DNA of 46,590 nucleotides from Chthonomonadales bacterium. Lineage in GTDB: Bacteria; Armatimonadota; Chthonomonadetes; Chthonomonadales; CAJBBX01. Below, piece by piece: positions 17,485 through 26,358 of the stretch. Each line of letters opens with the position of its first letter. Position 1 is the first letter of the stretch. Under the pieces are notes generated by a model. That model searched no databases, was not told the DNA's origin, and saw nothing but the letters and a program-made list of their open reading frames with translations. Made by a program: the position numbers and the translations under genes. The DNA lies in assembly GCA_027459625.1 (NCBI GenBank), contig DAIDHP010000032.1:1-46590 (forward strand), in the 5' to 3' direction.

Positions 17485-18549
17485 TTGAAAAAGTTTATTC
17501 CTTATCTTCTTATTCCGATTAGTTTGGTGTTAGCGACGATGCGAATTCCGGGATGGATGGTTTTTGTCGCGTCCGCCCTCGCGATTGTGCCTCTCTCCGC
17601 CGGCATAAGTATGGCGACCGAGGAGTTATCAAAACGCGTCGGGGCACTGCTCGGCGGATGGCTCAATGCGGCGTTCGGCAACGCCACTGAATTGATCATC
17701 ATCATCATTGCCATACGCGCAGGGGAGATGGATGTGGTGAGAGCCTCCCTTATCGGATCCATTATGGGGAATATTCTGCTCGTCTTGGGGCTGTCGATGT
17801 TTCTCGGTGGATTGCGTTACAAGATACAGACTTTCAACGAGGACGCAGCGGGAATCCACACGGTAATGCTGATCCTAGCGATGACGGCGATTATCATACC
17901 GTCGCTTTTCGCTTTTGAAAGCTATCATTCCTTCAATATGATGTTGATGGCGCCACGTCTGATGGGCATGAGCGAATGGATTTCCGGCATTCTGTTATTG
18001 TTATATATTGGCAGCCTCATCTTTTCCATGATGACGCATCAAAACCTTTTCGAAACCGATGACAACGTCAACGTAGCCCCTCCTTTATGGAGTTCCCGAA
18101 AAGCGGCGGCAATCCTTCTCCTCTCCACCATCCTGGTCGCGGTTGTGAGCGATAATTTAGTGCGCAGCATTCAACCTATGGTGGCAGCGCTGGGATTGAG
18201 CAAAATATTCATAGGGATTATCGTGATTCCCATTATCGGAAACGCTACCGAGCACGCCGTAGCTGTCAGCATGGCGATGCGCGACAAAATGGATATCTCC
18301 CTTAATATCTGCATTAGCTCTTCCACTCAGATGGCTTTTTTAATCGCTCCAGTCGCGGTTTTCCTCAGTATCCCCCTTGGGCATCCATTTCCATTTGTTT
18401 TCAACGGTTTTGAGCTCATAGCTGTGGGATTCTCTGCGTTGATCGCCGCATTCATCGCCCGAGATGGTAAATGCAATTGGCTTGAAGGGGCGCAGCTAAT
18501 TGTCGTATACGCGATATTAGCGGTCGCCTTTTACTTTTTACCTCGGTAG
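17485..18549 (+). CDS. Calcium/proton exchanger (CaCA family, Cax type)
   Basis: Integral membrane antiporter of 354 residues that exports Ca2+ or related cations against H+. It shows the inverted duplication of the CaCA family: FGNATELIIIIIAIRAGEMDVVRASLIGSIMGN in the first half and IIGNATEHAVAVSMAMRDKMDISLNICISSSTQ in the second, each with the ion-binding Glu. About eleven hydrophobic segments are visible. The short acidic loop FETDDNVNVAP separates the halves. The start is TTG at 17485, where the Cax N-terminus (MKKFIPYLLIPISLV) fits; no good Shine-Dalgarno is present. It converges on the prepilin gene. Confidence 0.93.
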   Translation: MKKFIPYLLIPISLVLATMRIPGWMVFVASALAIVPLSAGISMATEELSKRVGALLGGWLNAAFGNATELIIIIIAIRAGEMDVVRASLIGSIMGNILLVLGLSMFLGGLRYKIQTFNEDAAGIHTVMLILAMTAIIIPSLFAFESYHSFNMMLMAPRLMGMSEWISGILLLLYIGSLIFSMMTHQNLFETDDNVNVAPPLWSSRKAAAILLLSTILVAVVSDNLVRSIQPMVAALGLSKIFIGIIVIPIIGNATEHAVAVSMAMRDKMDISLNICISSSTQMAFLIAPVAVFLSIPLGHPFPFVFNGFELIAVGFSALIAAFIARDGKCNWLEGAQLIVVYAILAVAFYFLPR

Positions 18550-18624
18550 TATGATACTACGCCCAAGCGATGAATTTGTGCGTCCGTCGGCCCTTACTCC
18601 CCTACTCACCCCCCGCCGAATGGT

Positions 18625-19296
18625 TCAGCCCTTGAACTGGGAGGATAAAGCGCTCATGCCCGTTTCCAATGCGGGTTCCGGCTTGTCGTTCATGTAATCC
18701 CACATATTAAAAGGCGTGATGGTCGCAGACGGTTTAAGCGACACCACATGACCATCCATAAAGGTGCAGTTCATACGTGACAGGTGCCCCGCAAATCCCT
18801 TATTAGCAAACGAAGGATCGTTCAGCCCCCACCACGAACATGCGTAACAATAGGCGTCCTTGTTCGTCCGGTGTTCGCAAAGCATGATTTTCCGTGCTGG
18901 GCGTTGAATCGTCGCTCTGCTCATGCCCAAATTGCTTGTGAACAACTTATCCCAACCGTTCACGGCGTAATCCATGGAATAGCCCTGCAAATCCTTGCTT
19001 GTATCCAAATTGGACGGGCAAACAAATAGTTTTTTATTGCGGATATAAGGAAATATCTCAAACCGAAAGGTATAAGGGGTTTTTGCGTAACTACTCATGC
19101 CCATGGGGTAGACATCATCGTAATCCTGCACATACTCCAGCATCGCCATGCCAATTTGATGCTCGTTGCTGGCGCAAGTGATAAGGTTTGATCTTTGCCG
19201 CGCCTTCGCCAAAACCGGCAGGAGAAACGCTGCGAGAATTGCTATTATAGCGATTATAATTAGCAATTCAAATACCGTGAAGGCTCTGTTTTTCAT
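18625..19296 (-). CDS. Prepilin-like protein with H-x9-DG C-terminal domain
   Basis: A 223-residue protein with a type IV pilin / type II secretion pseudopilin leader: MKNRAFTVFELLIIIAIIAILAAFLLPV, with Phe in place of the usual Thr-Leu positions, cut before F by prepilin peptidase and methylated. The rest forms the beta-rich passenger typical of the large H-x9-DG families of Armatimonadota, Planctomycetes and Verrucomicrobia; the HLSRMNCTFMDG motif is present. A Cys pair pattern (CYACSWW) is also visible. GAGGAG lies a few bases before the ATG. No secretion genes are adjacent, so it is an orphan pseudopilin of unknown role. Confidence 0.85.
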   Translation of the reverse strand: MKNRAFTVFELLIIIAIIAILAAFLLPVLAKARQRSNLITCASNEHQIGMAMLEYVQDYDDVYPMGMSSYAKTPYTFRFEIFPYIRNKKLFVCPSNLDTSKDLQGYSMDYAVNGWDKLFTSNLGMSRATIQRPARKIMLCEHRTNKDAYCYACSWWGLNDPSFANKGFAGHLSRMNCTFMDGHVVSLKPSATITPFNMWDYMNDKPEPALETGMSALSSQFKG

Positions 19297-19583
19297 TTTC
19301 CTCTCCTCGTGAACGAACTATTCATCATGGAAAAACGTTATCCAAAATGCTCGCGCTGTGCAATCCCACCTTGGATGGATAAAATGAGATGTGTCTCTCT
19401 CAATTATCGGTTTTAATACGTAACGAGTGGCGGGAAAGGTTAAACAAGATGGGGTTAACACCGGAGACAAAAGGATAATTAATGAGATGCAAGCTATTGA
19501 CGTTTTTTGGCGTATGATGCAAAAAACAAGCTTGATATGCAATTATCTTACTGAAGGGTGCGGTTTTCACGAGGATGAATGCA

Positions 19584-19682
19584 ATGGATCAAATGCTCGG
19601 CGTCTTGCGATTCGCATATTTGGCGGGAATGCTTTGGCTGTTGATTTTTATTTACAAGCTAACACGAAAAGATGTTGGCTAG
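19584..19682 (+). CDS. Small single-span membrane protein, 32 residues
   Basis: The frame encodes MDQMLGVLRF, a hydrophobic stretch AYLAGMLWLLIFIY and a positive tail KLTRKDVG, as expected for a small membrane protein with its C-terminus in the cytoplasm. GAGG at 19571-19574 is nine bases upstream of this ATG; an in-frame ATG at 19575 would touch that site. The stop lies two bases from the stop of the convergent GGDEF gene. No promoter was found with confidence. It could be chance, since hydrophobic short frames occur, but start, spacing and topology fit. Confidence 0.45.
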   Translation: MDQMLGVLRFAYLAGMLWLLIFIYKLTRKDVG

Positions 19683-19684
19683 CC

Positions 19685-21391
19685 CTATGCAACCAGAACG
19701 CAGTTTTTGCCTGCTCGCTTGGCTCGATAGAGCGCTTCATCCGCCATTTGCACGAGTTCCGTTGGCTCCACGGCGTCATCAGGAAAAGACGCCACTCCGA
19801 TGCTGACGGTCTTGTAGATAACCTGCCCCCCAGCGCTAAACGGTTCGGATGCGATTGCCTCGCGGATTCTCTCCGCCAAAATAAAGGCGTCCGAACGTAT
19901 GGTTTCCGGAAGAATTACGACAAACTCCTCCCCTCCATACCTTCCAACGAAATCGACGTTTCTCACGCTACTCTTGAGGATTTTCGCGATGGAACAGAGC
20001 AGCACATCGCCCTGAGGATGCCCGAAGGTGTCATTGAAACTCTTGAAGGAATCCACATCAAGCATCAAAATGGAGAGCGGCCGTTGATATCGTTTGGCGC
20101 GTTTTATCTCCTGACGGAGTATCTCATGGGACCTACGGTGATTAAGAAGACCGGTCAAGCCATCCGTAATAGCCATATCCTGGTAACGAAGCATCAAAAT
20201 CCGTATGTTAACGCTCTCATACGCGATCGCCACCTGAGGCAGAAGCGGCGTTATCCTGCCAAGCTCCGTCTTGGTAAATGGTCTCGAAGCGCTGCGTATG
20301 AAATGAGCGACCCCTATGATCGTCCCATGGAGCATGATGGGGCAGAGGATCCATGAGGCGGGGTTATGCCTGCCAGGTTGACGATGCTCCTTGCTGATAT
20401 CGGAAATAATCATTGGGTGCGATTTCCGAGCGATGCGATAAATGAGAGAACCCGGCGCCGCCAATGAGGGATCTGGCGGTGATAATATGTCGGGCGAATG
20501 CATACGCGCCTGCAGCGTTGTTTGAGCGTCATCCCACATCCATATGATAGCGCTTTCATGCGCAATAAGGTTTCTGGAGATTTCAAGAAACCTTATGAGG
20601 GGTTCTTCAGTCTTACTACTTGATATGCACACCCCTCCGAGCGTGTTGATCGCAAACAATTGATGCGCAAGATTCCTGTTCTCTATGCTCATCCGAACCG
20701 CATGCACGCAAACCAACAGAAAGATGGCGAGAATAGGAAGGGAAAGCATGTGGTAGGAACGGTATGCCATAATGATGAGTATTGATAGAGGGAAACTCAA
20801 CGTATATGCCAAAGCCTGAGCCCGCAGTATGGAGCGAGCGTAATTCCACTTTGCATATCTCGTACCTATATTACCAAGGCCGGTCAAAATGATATTAAGA
20901 ATGAGAAAACAAGCCACTCCCAAGCATATCGCAATAAAGTCCTGCGAATTGAGTTTCGGCTCTATTGTACGTTCCCCCGTATAAAATGCGAAAACTCTTT
21001 TCGCCGCAATCGAAGCCAAGGTGTATTGCGCCCCGAGAAAAAGCGAGTAAAACTTACCTGAGCGATGATAGTATCTGCTATTCGCAATGCATGCGATGAT
21101 GGCGCAAAGCCCGGCGATCTCACCGTTTATCAGCATCGCTGCGGTGAATACAAACGAGGACATGAAGGTTATGGGCTTTTCGAGGGAAATCGCAACAGGA
21201 ACCGAACGAGCAAGGACGATTATCGCCAGCAAAATGACGAATATAGGAAACCTAACTTCCAATATATTCGCAAATCGCGTGCCTATCAGGTATACGGCGA
21301 CAAGAATGATGAACAGACGAAACGCCCTCTGGAATATGGTGGCGAGAGGAACTACGGAATTATGGCGTTTGGCTCTTTCCAAGTTATTCAC
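19685..21391 (-). CDS. Membrane diguanylate cyclase with GAF and GGDEF domains
   Basis: Makes cyclic di-GMP from two GTP. The 568-residue protein starts with about six to eight membrane helices (20-240: AFRLFIILVAVYLIG, FPIFVILLAIIVLA and others), a MASE-like sensor, followed by a GAF domain (about 250-395), a short linker and a GGDEF domain. The signature is GGEEF at 486-490. An RxxD inhibitory site (RNVD, 477-480) stands five residues before, so feedback inhibition is likely. DGLTGLLNHRR and FKSFNDTFGHPQGD are intact. No EAL domain. The start is GTG with weak ribosome-binding support. Confidence 0.93.
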   Translation of the reverse strand: MNNLERAKRHNSVVPLATIFQRAFRLFIILVAVYLIGTRFANILEVRFPIFVILLAIIVLARSVPVAISLEKPITFMSSFVFTAAMLINGEIAGLCAIIACIANSRYYHRSGKFYSLFLGAQYTLASIAAKRVFAFYTGERTIEPKLNSQDFIAICLGVACFLILNIILTGLGNIGTRYAKWNYARSILRAQALAYTLSFPLSILIIMAYRSYHMLSLPILAIFLLVCVHAVRMSIENRNLAHQLFAINTLGGVCISSSKTEEPLIRFLEISRNLIAHESAIIWMWDDAQTTLQARMHSPDILSPPDPSLAAPGSLIYRIARKSHPMIISDISKEHRQPGRHNPASWILCPIMLHGTIIGVAHFIRSASRPFTKTELGRITPLLPQVAIAYESVNIRILMLRYQDMAITDGLTGLLNHRRSHEILRQEIKRAKRYQRPLSILMLDVDSFKSFNDTFGHPQGDVLLCSIAKILKSSVRNVDFVGRYGGEEFVVILPETIRSDAFILAERIREAIASEPFSAGGQVIYKTVSIGVASFPDDAVEPTELVQMADEALYRAKRAGKNCVLVA

Positions 21392-21758
21392 TGACGCTCA
21401 ATCATTCCTTCGTTGCGGGTCGAATGATGCTTGTATAATATACGGTGTGGATGAAGATTTGTTACTTGTAATTCGATAGCTCCATGTTATTCTCGTATCA
21501 GGAATGGAGACCAATGTCCAACTGTGGATGATATCGCAATCAAGTTCGAGTGCTTGCAACTTAATCTTTTTTTCATTTGATGCCAGTATGATATTTAAAA
21601 ATTTAGAAGGACAGCCTGGTTAAAGGAATAACAGCATCTTCACTTCCACATTCCGATAGAATACATTATACAGGAAATCTCATATAAAGGTTAACTTCTA
21701 CGGATTCGATCTGCAGTCGTTCCATTAAGTATCACAGTAAGAAAGCAGAGGTTTTTCG
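21392..21758. other. Intergenic region between divergent genes
   Basis: An AT-rich 367-base stretch between the divergently transcribed cyclase and C11 peptidase genes. TATAAT at 21436-21441 and TTATAC near 21672 are possible -10 elements without convincing -35 boxes. No coding frame or repeat was recognised. Confidence 0.35.
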
Positions 21759-23081
21759 ATGTCATTAAAACTGAAGTCAGCGCTTTTATCTCTCATTGGC
21801 GTGATGGGGGCGATCGTTTTGTCCGGTTGCGGAGGAGGAGGAGCCACCGGCTCCGGCGGCGGTACGGAGCCCCCGAAGGGCGGTACTGCTGACTGGACCG
21901 TACTGGTGTTCCTAAACGCAGCGAATAGCCTTCAGGGTTTCGGAGGCTTCAACGTCCATCAAATGGAACAGGCCGGTTCCACATCCAATGTCAACATCGT
22001 GGTGCAGTGGAAACAGGGTGTCTGCGCCGATTGCAGCGATAACGAATGCAATTCCGTAAACGGAAACTGTTACAATCCCGATTGGAAGGATACGCGCAGA
22101 TATTACATCGTGCATAACACCGATCCCACCACGATCAAATCCACGTTGGTGCAGGATATGGGGCCAAACATCGATATGGGTAACTGGCAGACACTGCAAA
22201 ACTTTATTGCATGGGGACAGCAGAACTATCCGGCGAATCACTATGCTCTTATCGTCTGGGATCATGGCGAGGGATGGGTGAACGTTTATCGCGGTTTGTC
22301 CAAGTATCCCAAGTCAGCCATAGTCAAGCCTAGGTCCGTATCCTTGGATGAAACCACGATGAACGAGATTGAGACTTGGCAACTATCACAGGCTCTCACT
22401 GGATCAAAACCCTTGGATGTCGTCGCCTTTGACGCGTGCCTGATGCAAATGACGGAGATAGCGTATGAGATCCGAAATCAAGCCACCTATCTAGTGGGAT
22501 CCGAAGACAGCACCCCGGCGAACGGATATCCGTACATGACATTTCTAAGCGACCTGGACGCCAACCCCACGATGTCGCCGCTTCAGTTCAGTCAGGATAT
22601 CGTAAATCAAACCGTCAATTACTACTCTCAAAACCCACAACTAGTCGGCACTCAGGGAGTGACGCAATCCGTGGTCTCCTTGGCGCAAATGACCAATTTA
22701 AACGCCTCATTGAACAGCTTTGCGGACGCTCTCCTTAATAACGACACTCAAGCCGGCGTTCAGCAGGCAGCGGTCAAAGCGGAGCAAAACGCCCAAGGAT
22801 ACTCCTCGCCAAACGGGTATTACGAAAACCTGGATATGTGGGATTACGCGAAATGGATAAAGAACAACACTACCAACAGCGCTGTTGTCACTGCGGCGAA
22901 CAATCTCCAAAACGCCATCGGTTCCGCAGTGCTGTATCAAAAACTATATCAGGATCCGAATTCGCATGGATTGGCGATCTATGTCCCAGTTCCGTACGAT
23001 TACGACACCACCTACAGCAATCTCGCTCTAGCAAGAGTAAATGATTGGCCCAAATGGCTGCAATTCCAAGCGCAGTTATGA
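21759..23081 (+). CDS. Clostripain-type (C11) cysteine peptidase lipoprotein
   Basis: Caspase-fold cysteine peptidase of 440 residues, anchored to the membrane surface. The N-terminus is a lipoprotein signal with lipobox LSGC (Cys24), followed by a Gly/Thr-rich linker to about residue 42. The catalytic dyad is H169 in IVWDHGEGW and C227 in VVAFDACLMQM. TADWTVLVFLNAANSL at the domain start and GSEDSTPANGYPY (substrate-pocket region) are typical of the family. AGAGG lies seven bases before the ATG. Clostripain relatives cut after Arg or Lys; the specificity here is not deducible. A GNAT gene follows 56 bases downstream. Confidence 0.9.
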   Translation: MSLKLKSALLSLIGVMGAIVLSGCGGGGATGSGGGTEPPKGGTADWTVLVFLNAANSLQGFGGFNVHQMEQAGSTSNVNIVVQWKQGVCADCSDNECNSVNGNCYNPDWKDTRRYYIVHNTDPTTIKSTLVQDMGPNIDMGNWQTLQNFIAWGQQNYPANHYALIVWDHGEGWVNVYRGLSKYPKSAIVKPRSVSLDETTMNEIETWQLSQALTGSKPLDVVAFDACLMQMTEIAYEIRNQATYLVGSEDSTPANGYPYMTFLSDLDANPTMSPLQFSQDIVNQTVNYYSQNPQLVGTQGVTQSVVSLAQMTNLNASLNSFADALLNNDTQAGVQQAAVKAEQNAQGYSSPNGYYENLDMWDYAKWIKNNTTNSAVVTAANNLQNAIGSAVLYQKLYQDPNSHGLAIYVPVPYDYDTTYSNLALARVNDWPKWLQFQAQL

Positions 23082-23137
23082 AAAAAGGTGTAGCTAATTC
23101 CATTTTTCAGCGTCATATAATAAAGAGGTGCCTGTAA

Positions 23138-23608
23138 ATGTCCGATATGCTCGTTAACTTGCTCTCACTTCCATCTTTGACCGAGGAAATTGAAAGGATG
23201 AGAGAGCTTGATATTATCGTGCGTCGTCCCATGCCGCATGAGATATCCAAAGTGTGCGCCTTTGTGCGAGAGAACTTCAGTCAATCCTGGGCTGACGAAA
23301 TCACCGTTGGCTTTCACAACAAGCCTGTATCGCTTTATATTGCAATTTATAAAGGAGGAATACTTGGCTTTGGAGCTTACGAGTGCACCGCAAGAGCTTT
23401 CTTCGGACCTACGGGGGTGGCTGAAAAAGAAAGAAACAGGGGTATCGGGCGATCCTTGTTGATCGCATGTCTCTGGGGTTTGCGGGAGATGGGTTATGTC
23501 TATGGCATTATCGGAGGCGCCGGACCGACGGATTTTTACCGTAAAACGGTAAAAGCCATCGAAATCGAGGGAAGCGCGCCAGGCATATTCGCAAACCCCC
23601 TTTCATAG
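23138..23608 (+). CDS. GNAT family N-acetyltransferase
   Basis: Transfers an acetyl group from acetyl-CoA to an unknown amine. The 156-residue protein has the acetyl-CoA loop EKERNRGIGRSLLIACLW (Q/RxxGxG/A type), preceded by a central strand with YECTARAFFGPTGVA and followed by a late segment GGAGPTDFYRKTVKAIEI. GAGGTG is seven to eight bases before the ATG. The next gene starts 28 bases downstream, so the two are probably cotranscribed. No sign of an antibiotic-resistance or ribosomal subfamily. Confidence 0.85.
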   Translation: MSDMLVNLLSLPSLTEEIERMRELDIIVRRPMPHEISKVCAFVRENFSQSWADEITVGFHNKPVSLYIAIYKGGILGFGAYECTARAFFGPTGVAEKERNRGIGRSLLIACLWGLREMGYVYGIIGGAGPTDFYRKTVKAIEIEGSAPGIFANPLS

Positions 23609-23636
23609 AGGCGCCAAGAAACGCGAGGCGATGCAA

Positions 23637-24788
23637 ATGTCAAGGTCATATGGTTTGTGGCATTCAATGAGATTCTCACTGATCGCGCTGATAACTTTGG
23701 GAACAGCTCTGATCCTGACTCCTTGCGCTGAAGCGCAAAATCTTCGCTCTCTATTTGAGAGAATGGACGCAAATCTCAACAACGGACAGGGGTACTCCTC
23801 CTCTCTGAACACCAAGGGGACTTTGGCGTGGGGCGAGGGGTATCTCCTGATGGCGTATGTGGATATGTATCGCTCCACCGGGGATCGCAGTTGGCTTGAT
23901 AAGCTTGTCGATCAGTTCGATACGGTTTTATCCAATCGCGATGACGTGTTGCATATCAAGGATTATTACCGCAACAAACCCATTGCAGGCTGGGGTTCAG
24001 ATGAATACTCATCGGGCAAATGGCATGTGTGGGCGGTTCACACCGCTATGATATGCGAGGGTCCCATGGAGTTTGTCGAATTGGTAAAGGCGGAGCAACG
24101 TCTTAAAAAGCCGTACTCCAAAATAGCGGCCCGATACCTGATCAAAATCAAGGAGTGCGTTGCAGCGCAAGATCCCTACTGGCATGATGGCCCGGGCCCC
24201 ATGGAGGGGTACTATTCCGATCCCGCCATTGGCCCCCTCCCTCTAAATCAGCAAAACGCACTCGGAATGCTGAACCTAGGGTTGTATTTGGTCACACGAG
24301 ACCATCTCTATCGGAACCGCGTTGAACGGTTGGCGATGTTCTTTAAAAAGCGCATTCGAATACGACCCGACGGCTCTTACGATTGGTCGTATTGGCCGAA
24401 ACCGGATGGCTCGGGGACTGACAGCGAAGATATCTCTCATGCAGCCATTAACGTGGCGTTCGCCTGTAAATGCGCCAAAGCTCATATCGTCTTTAACAAA
24501 GCCGACATGATGGCTTTCGTAAAAACGTGGATGCTACATGTTCATCGCGCAGACGGAGTATGGGCGGACGATATCAACGGGGATGGCGGTGAGAATACAT
24601 ACATGCCTGCGGCGGTCTGGGGGTGGAGTTACCTGTGCCCTTATGATCATAAGATATTATCGGATATGACATTGTCATGTTCATCGATCACCGAGGATCA
24701 AACCAATGGAGCTAATCTTCTAGCGCTGGCGAGTGTATTGCGTTGGGAGCACGCCCTTACTAAGAAACATCGATGGCTTTGGTGGTAG
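23637..24788 (+). CDS. Exported protein, probable alpha/alpha-toroid fold, function unknown
   Basis: I do not recognise a named family. The 383-residue protein starts with a Sec signal (FSLIALITLGTALILTPCAEAQ, cut near AEA). Repeated helix-pair patterns follow, with aromatic and acidic clusters: GTLAWGEGYLLMAYVDMYRSTGDRSWLD, LNQQNALGMLNLGLYLVT, SEDISHAAINVAFACKCA and MPAAVWGWSYLCPYD. Such (alpha/alpha) toroids occur in glycosidases, epimerases and polysaccharide lyases, so a carbohydrate-active role is plausible. The start at 23637 is chosen because GAGG is eight bases upstream; an ATG six bases earlier would be too close. Confidence 0.75.
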   Translation: MSRSYGLWHSMRFSLIALITLGTALILTPCAEAQNLRSLFERMDANLNNGQGYSSSLNTKGTLAWGEGYLLMAYVDMYRSTGDRSWLDKLVDQFDTVLSNRDDVLHIKDYYRNKPIAGWGSDEYSSGKWHVWAVHTAMICEGPMEFVELVKAEQRLKKPYSKIAARYLIKIKECVAAQDPYWHDGPGPMEGYYSDPAIGPLPLNQQNALGMLNLGLYLVTRDHLYRNRVERLAMFFKKRIRIRPDGSYDWSYWPKPDGSGTDSEDISHAAINVAFACKCAKAHIVFNKADMMAFVKTWMLHVHRADGVWADDINGDGGENTYMPAAVWGWSYLCPYDHKILSDMTLSCSSITEDQTNGANLLALASVLRWEHALTKKHRWLWW

Positions 24789-24817
24789 AGTTTTTATGTA
24801 GGGATAGGAATACTATT

Positions 24818-25288
24818 ATGCCAGACAGGAACATCAGCGAGACGCTGGACAACCTTGCAAAAATGAACGGGGCTTTGGAAGAGGCGTTGCGAGCCACCCC
24901 TAATGAAAGGATGAAAATCCAATCCTCACCGGATGTATGGTCGCCTCATCAAATCCTTGGACATCTTGTGGATGCCGAAATCGCCTTTTCTTTTCGGTTA
25001 CGGAAGATCATCGCAGAGGATAATCCATCCTATCCGCCTTTCGATGAAGAGCGATGGGGCGAGGCGTTACGTCACGAAGCCATCCCTGCGCTGCTATTTG
25101 TGTCGGTGTGGAAGCCTTTGCGAGAACTCAACATCCAGCTTCTAAGGCTAATGCCGGCATTGGCTTGGGAACGACAGGGTGTGCATGAAACGAACGGCAG
25201 CCAAACATTAATGGATGTCGTGCGCGGCATGCTGGCGCACGACATCTACCACCTAAAACAACTCAAAGTGAGCGGCGCGACCGCATGA
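24818..25288 (+). CDS. DinB-like four-helix protein
   Basis: A 156-residue member of the DinB/YfiT-like putative metalloenzyme superfamily. The metal-binding histidines are visible: VWSPHQILGHLVDAE in helix 2 and the HDIYHLKQL motif near the C-terminus. Members act in thiol-dependent detoxification (bacillithiol or mycothiol S-transferases) or are uncharacterised. The start at 24818 follows a weak AGGA site; the longer open frame overlaps the upstream gene and adds 15 non-family residues. It is the last gene of a plus-strand group starting with the C11 peptidase. Confidence 0.85.
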   Translation: MPDRNISETLDNLAKMNGALEEALRATPNERMKIQSSPDVWSPHQILGHLVDAEIAFSFRLRKIIAEDNPSYPPFDEERWGEALRHEAIPALLFVSVWKPLRELNIQLLRLMPALAWERQGVHETNGSQTLMDVVRGMLAHDIYHLKQLKVSGATA

Positions 25289-25325
25289 TCCGATCACACG
25301 TTTTCATCAAACTCCGCCTATCCCT

Positions 25326-26348
25326 TCACGCCCTCTCGGAGCGAGGGGGTCGTAACATCAGTTGTTCCAAAGCGTCGGGAATCAATAGCCCCTCGAAAAG
25401 CGTGGAATATAAAGTCTGGGATATGGGCATCTCCACTTTTTTCCTGACGGCGAGGGCGCAAATTGCCATGGTGGTGGGAACTCCTTCCGCTGTTTGACCG
25501 ATCTCTTTCAGTATGTCATCCAATTTCTTATGCTGAGACAAGCCATAGCCCACCCGGTAGTTTCGCGAGAGCTTGCTGCCGCATGTGGCAATGAGATCCC
25601 CAACTCCCGCCAATCCAAGAAAAGTGGGTCTTTCCGCGCCTAACTCCACCCCCAATCGGGTGATTTCCGCCAATCCGCGCGTCATCAGCGCCGCTTTGCT
25701 ATTATCACCGAAACCCGCTCCCTCGCATATCCCCGCTCCAATGGCGATGACATTTTTCATCGCGCCCGCCAACTCCACTCCAACGATATCCGTGCTCGTG
25801 TACACTCTGAAAGTTGGACCCATCCATAACTCCTGGCAGAGGGCGGCGGAAATGGGATTCGAGGACGCCGCCACGCATGCGCTGGGAAGTCCCCTGCCGA
25901 TCTCCACAGCAAGATTGGGGCCGGATATCGAGACAAGTCGTTCCGATATGGACGCCTTACTCTCCGAGGTTTCCCTCGATAATACATCGGAGATTACCTC
26001 GGACATTCTACGGCATGTTTCGCATTCCAGCCCCTTAGAAGCATTAATAAGCAAGGTGGTGTTCCCGATATAGGGTGCCGCGATGCCAACCACCTCCGCC
26101 ATCGCCCCGGAAGGCACGGCGAAAACAACCGCGTCCGAACCCCTTAACGCCATCTCAAGAGAGGAGCATACAGTGGCGTTTTTCAGCAATGGAATTCCCG
26201 GAAGGAAGTATCTGTTCTCCCTCGCATTCTGAAAATCCATTGCGATATCGGGAAATTTCTCCCACAAATACACCTCATCCGCCTTTCCCAGTAGAGTCGA
26301 GAGGGCGGTTCCCCAGCTTCCCGCGCCTAATATGGTGACCTTTCTCAT
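25326..26348 (-). CDS. gpsA: NAD(P)-dependent glycerol-3-phosphate dehydrogenase
   Basis: Reduces dihydroxyacetone phosphate to sn-glycerol 3-phosphate for phospholipid synthesis. The 340-residue protein has the cofactor loop ILGAGSWGTALSTLL, the middle SKGLE motif, GPNLAVEIGRGLPSA, the catalytic Lys in AGAMKNVIAIGAGI and the C-terminal LAGVGDLIATCGSKLSRNY. All fit GpsA of normal length. AAGGAA lies six bases before the ATG. The ABC ATPase gene ends ten bases upstream on the same strand, so it is likely cotranscribed with it. Confidence 0.96.
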   Translation of the reverse strand: MRKVTILGAGSWGTALSTLLGKADEVYLWEKFPDIAMDFQNARENRYFLPGIPLLKNATVCSSLEMALRGSDAVVFAVPSGAMAEVVGIAAPYIGNTTLLINASKGLECETCRRMSEVISDVLSRETSESKASISERLVSISGPNLAVEIGRGLPSACVAASSNPISAALCQELWMGPTFRVYTSTDIVGVELAGAMKNVIAIGAGICEGAGFGDNSKAALMTRGLAEITRLGVELGAERPTFLGLAGVGDLIATCGSKLSRNYRVGYGLSQHKKLDDILKEIGQTAEGVPTTMAICALAVRKKVEMPISQTLYSTLFEGLLIPDALEQLMLRPPRSERA

Positions 26349-26358
26349 ATCCAGTTCC

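Noticed and set aside
19427-20356. 309-codon plus-strand frame opposite the cyclase gene
   Set aside because: Its sequence mirrors the GGDEF/GAF coding region and has no family features or ribosome binding site.
25295-25345. Terminator behind gpsA
   Set aside because: A CCCTC/GAGGG motif lies in the coding end without a T-run.
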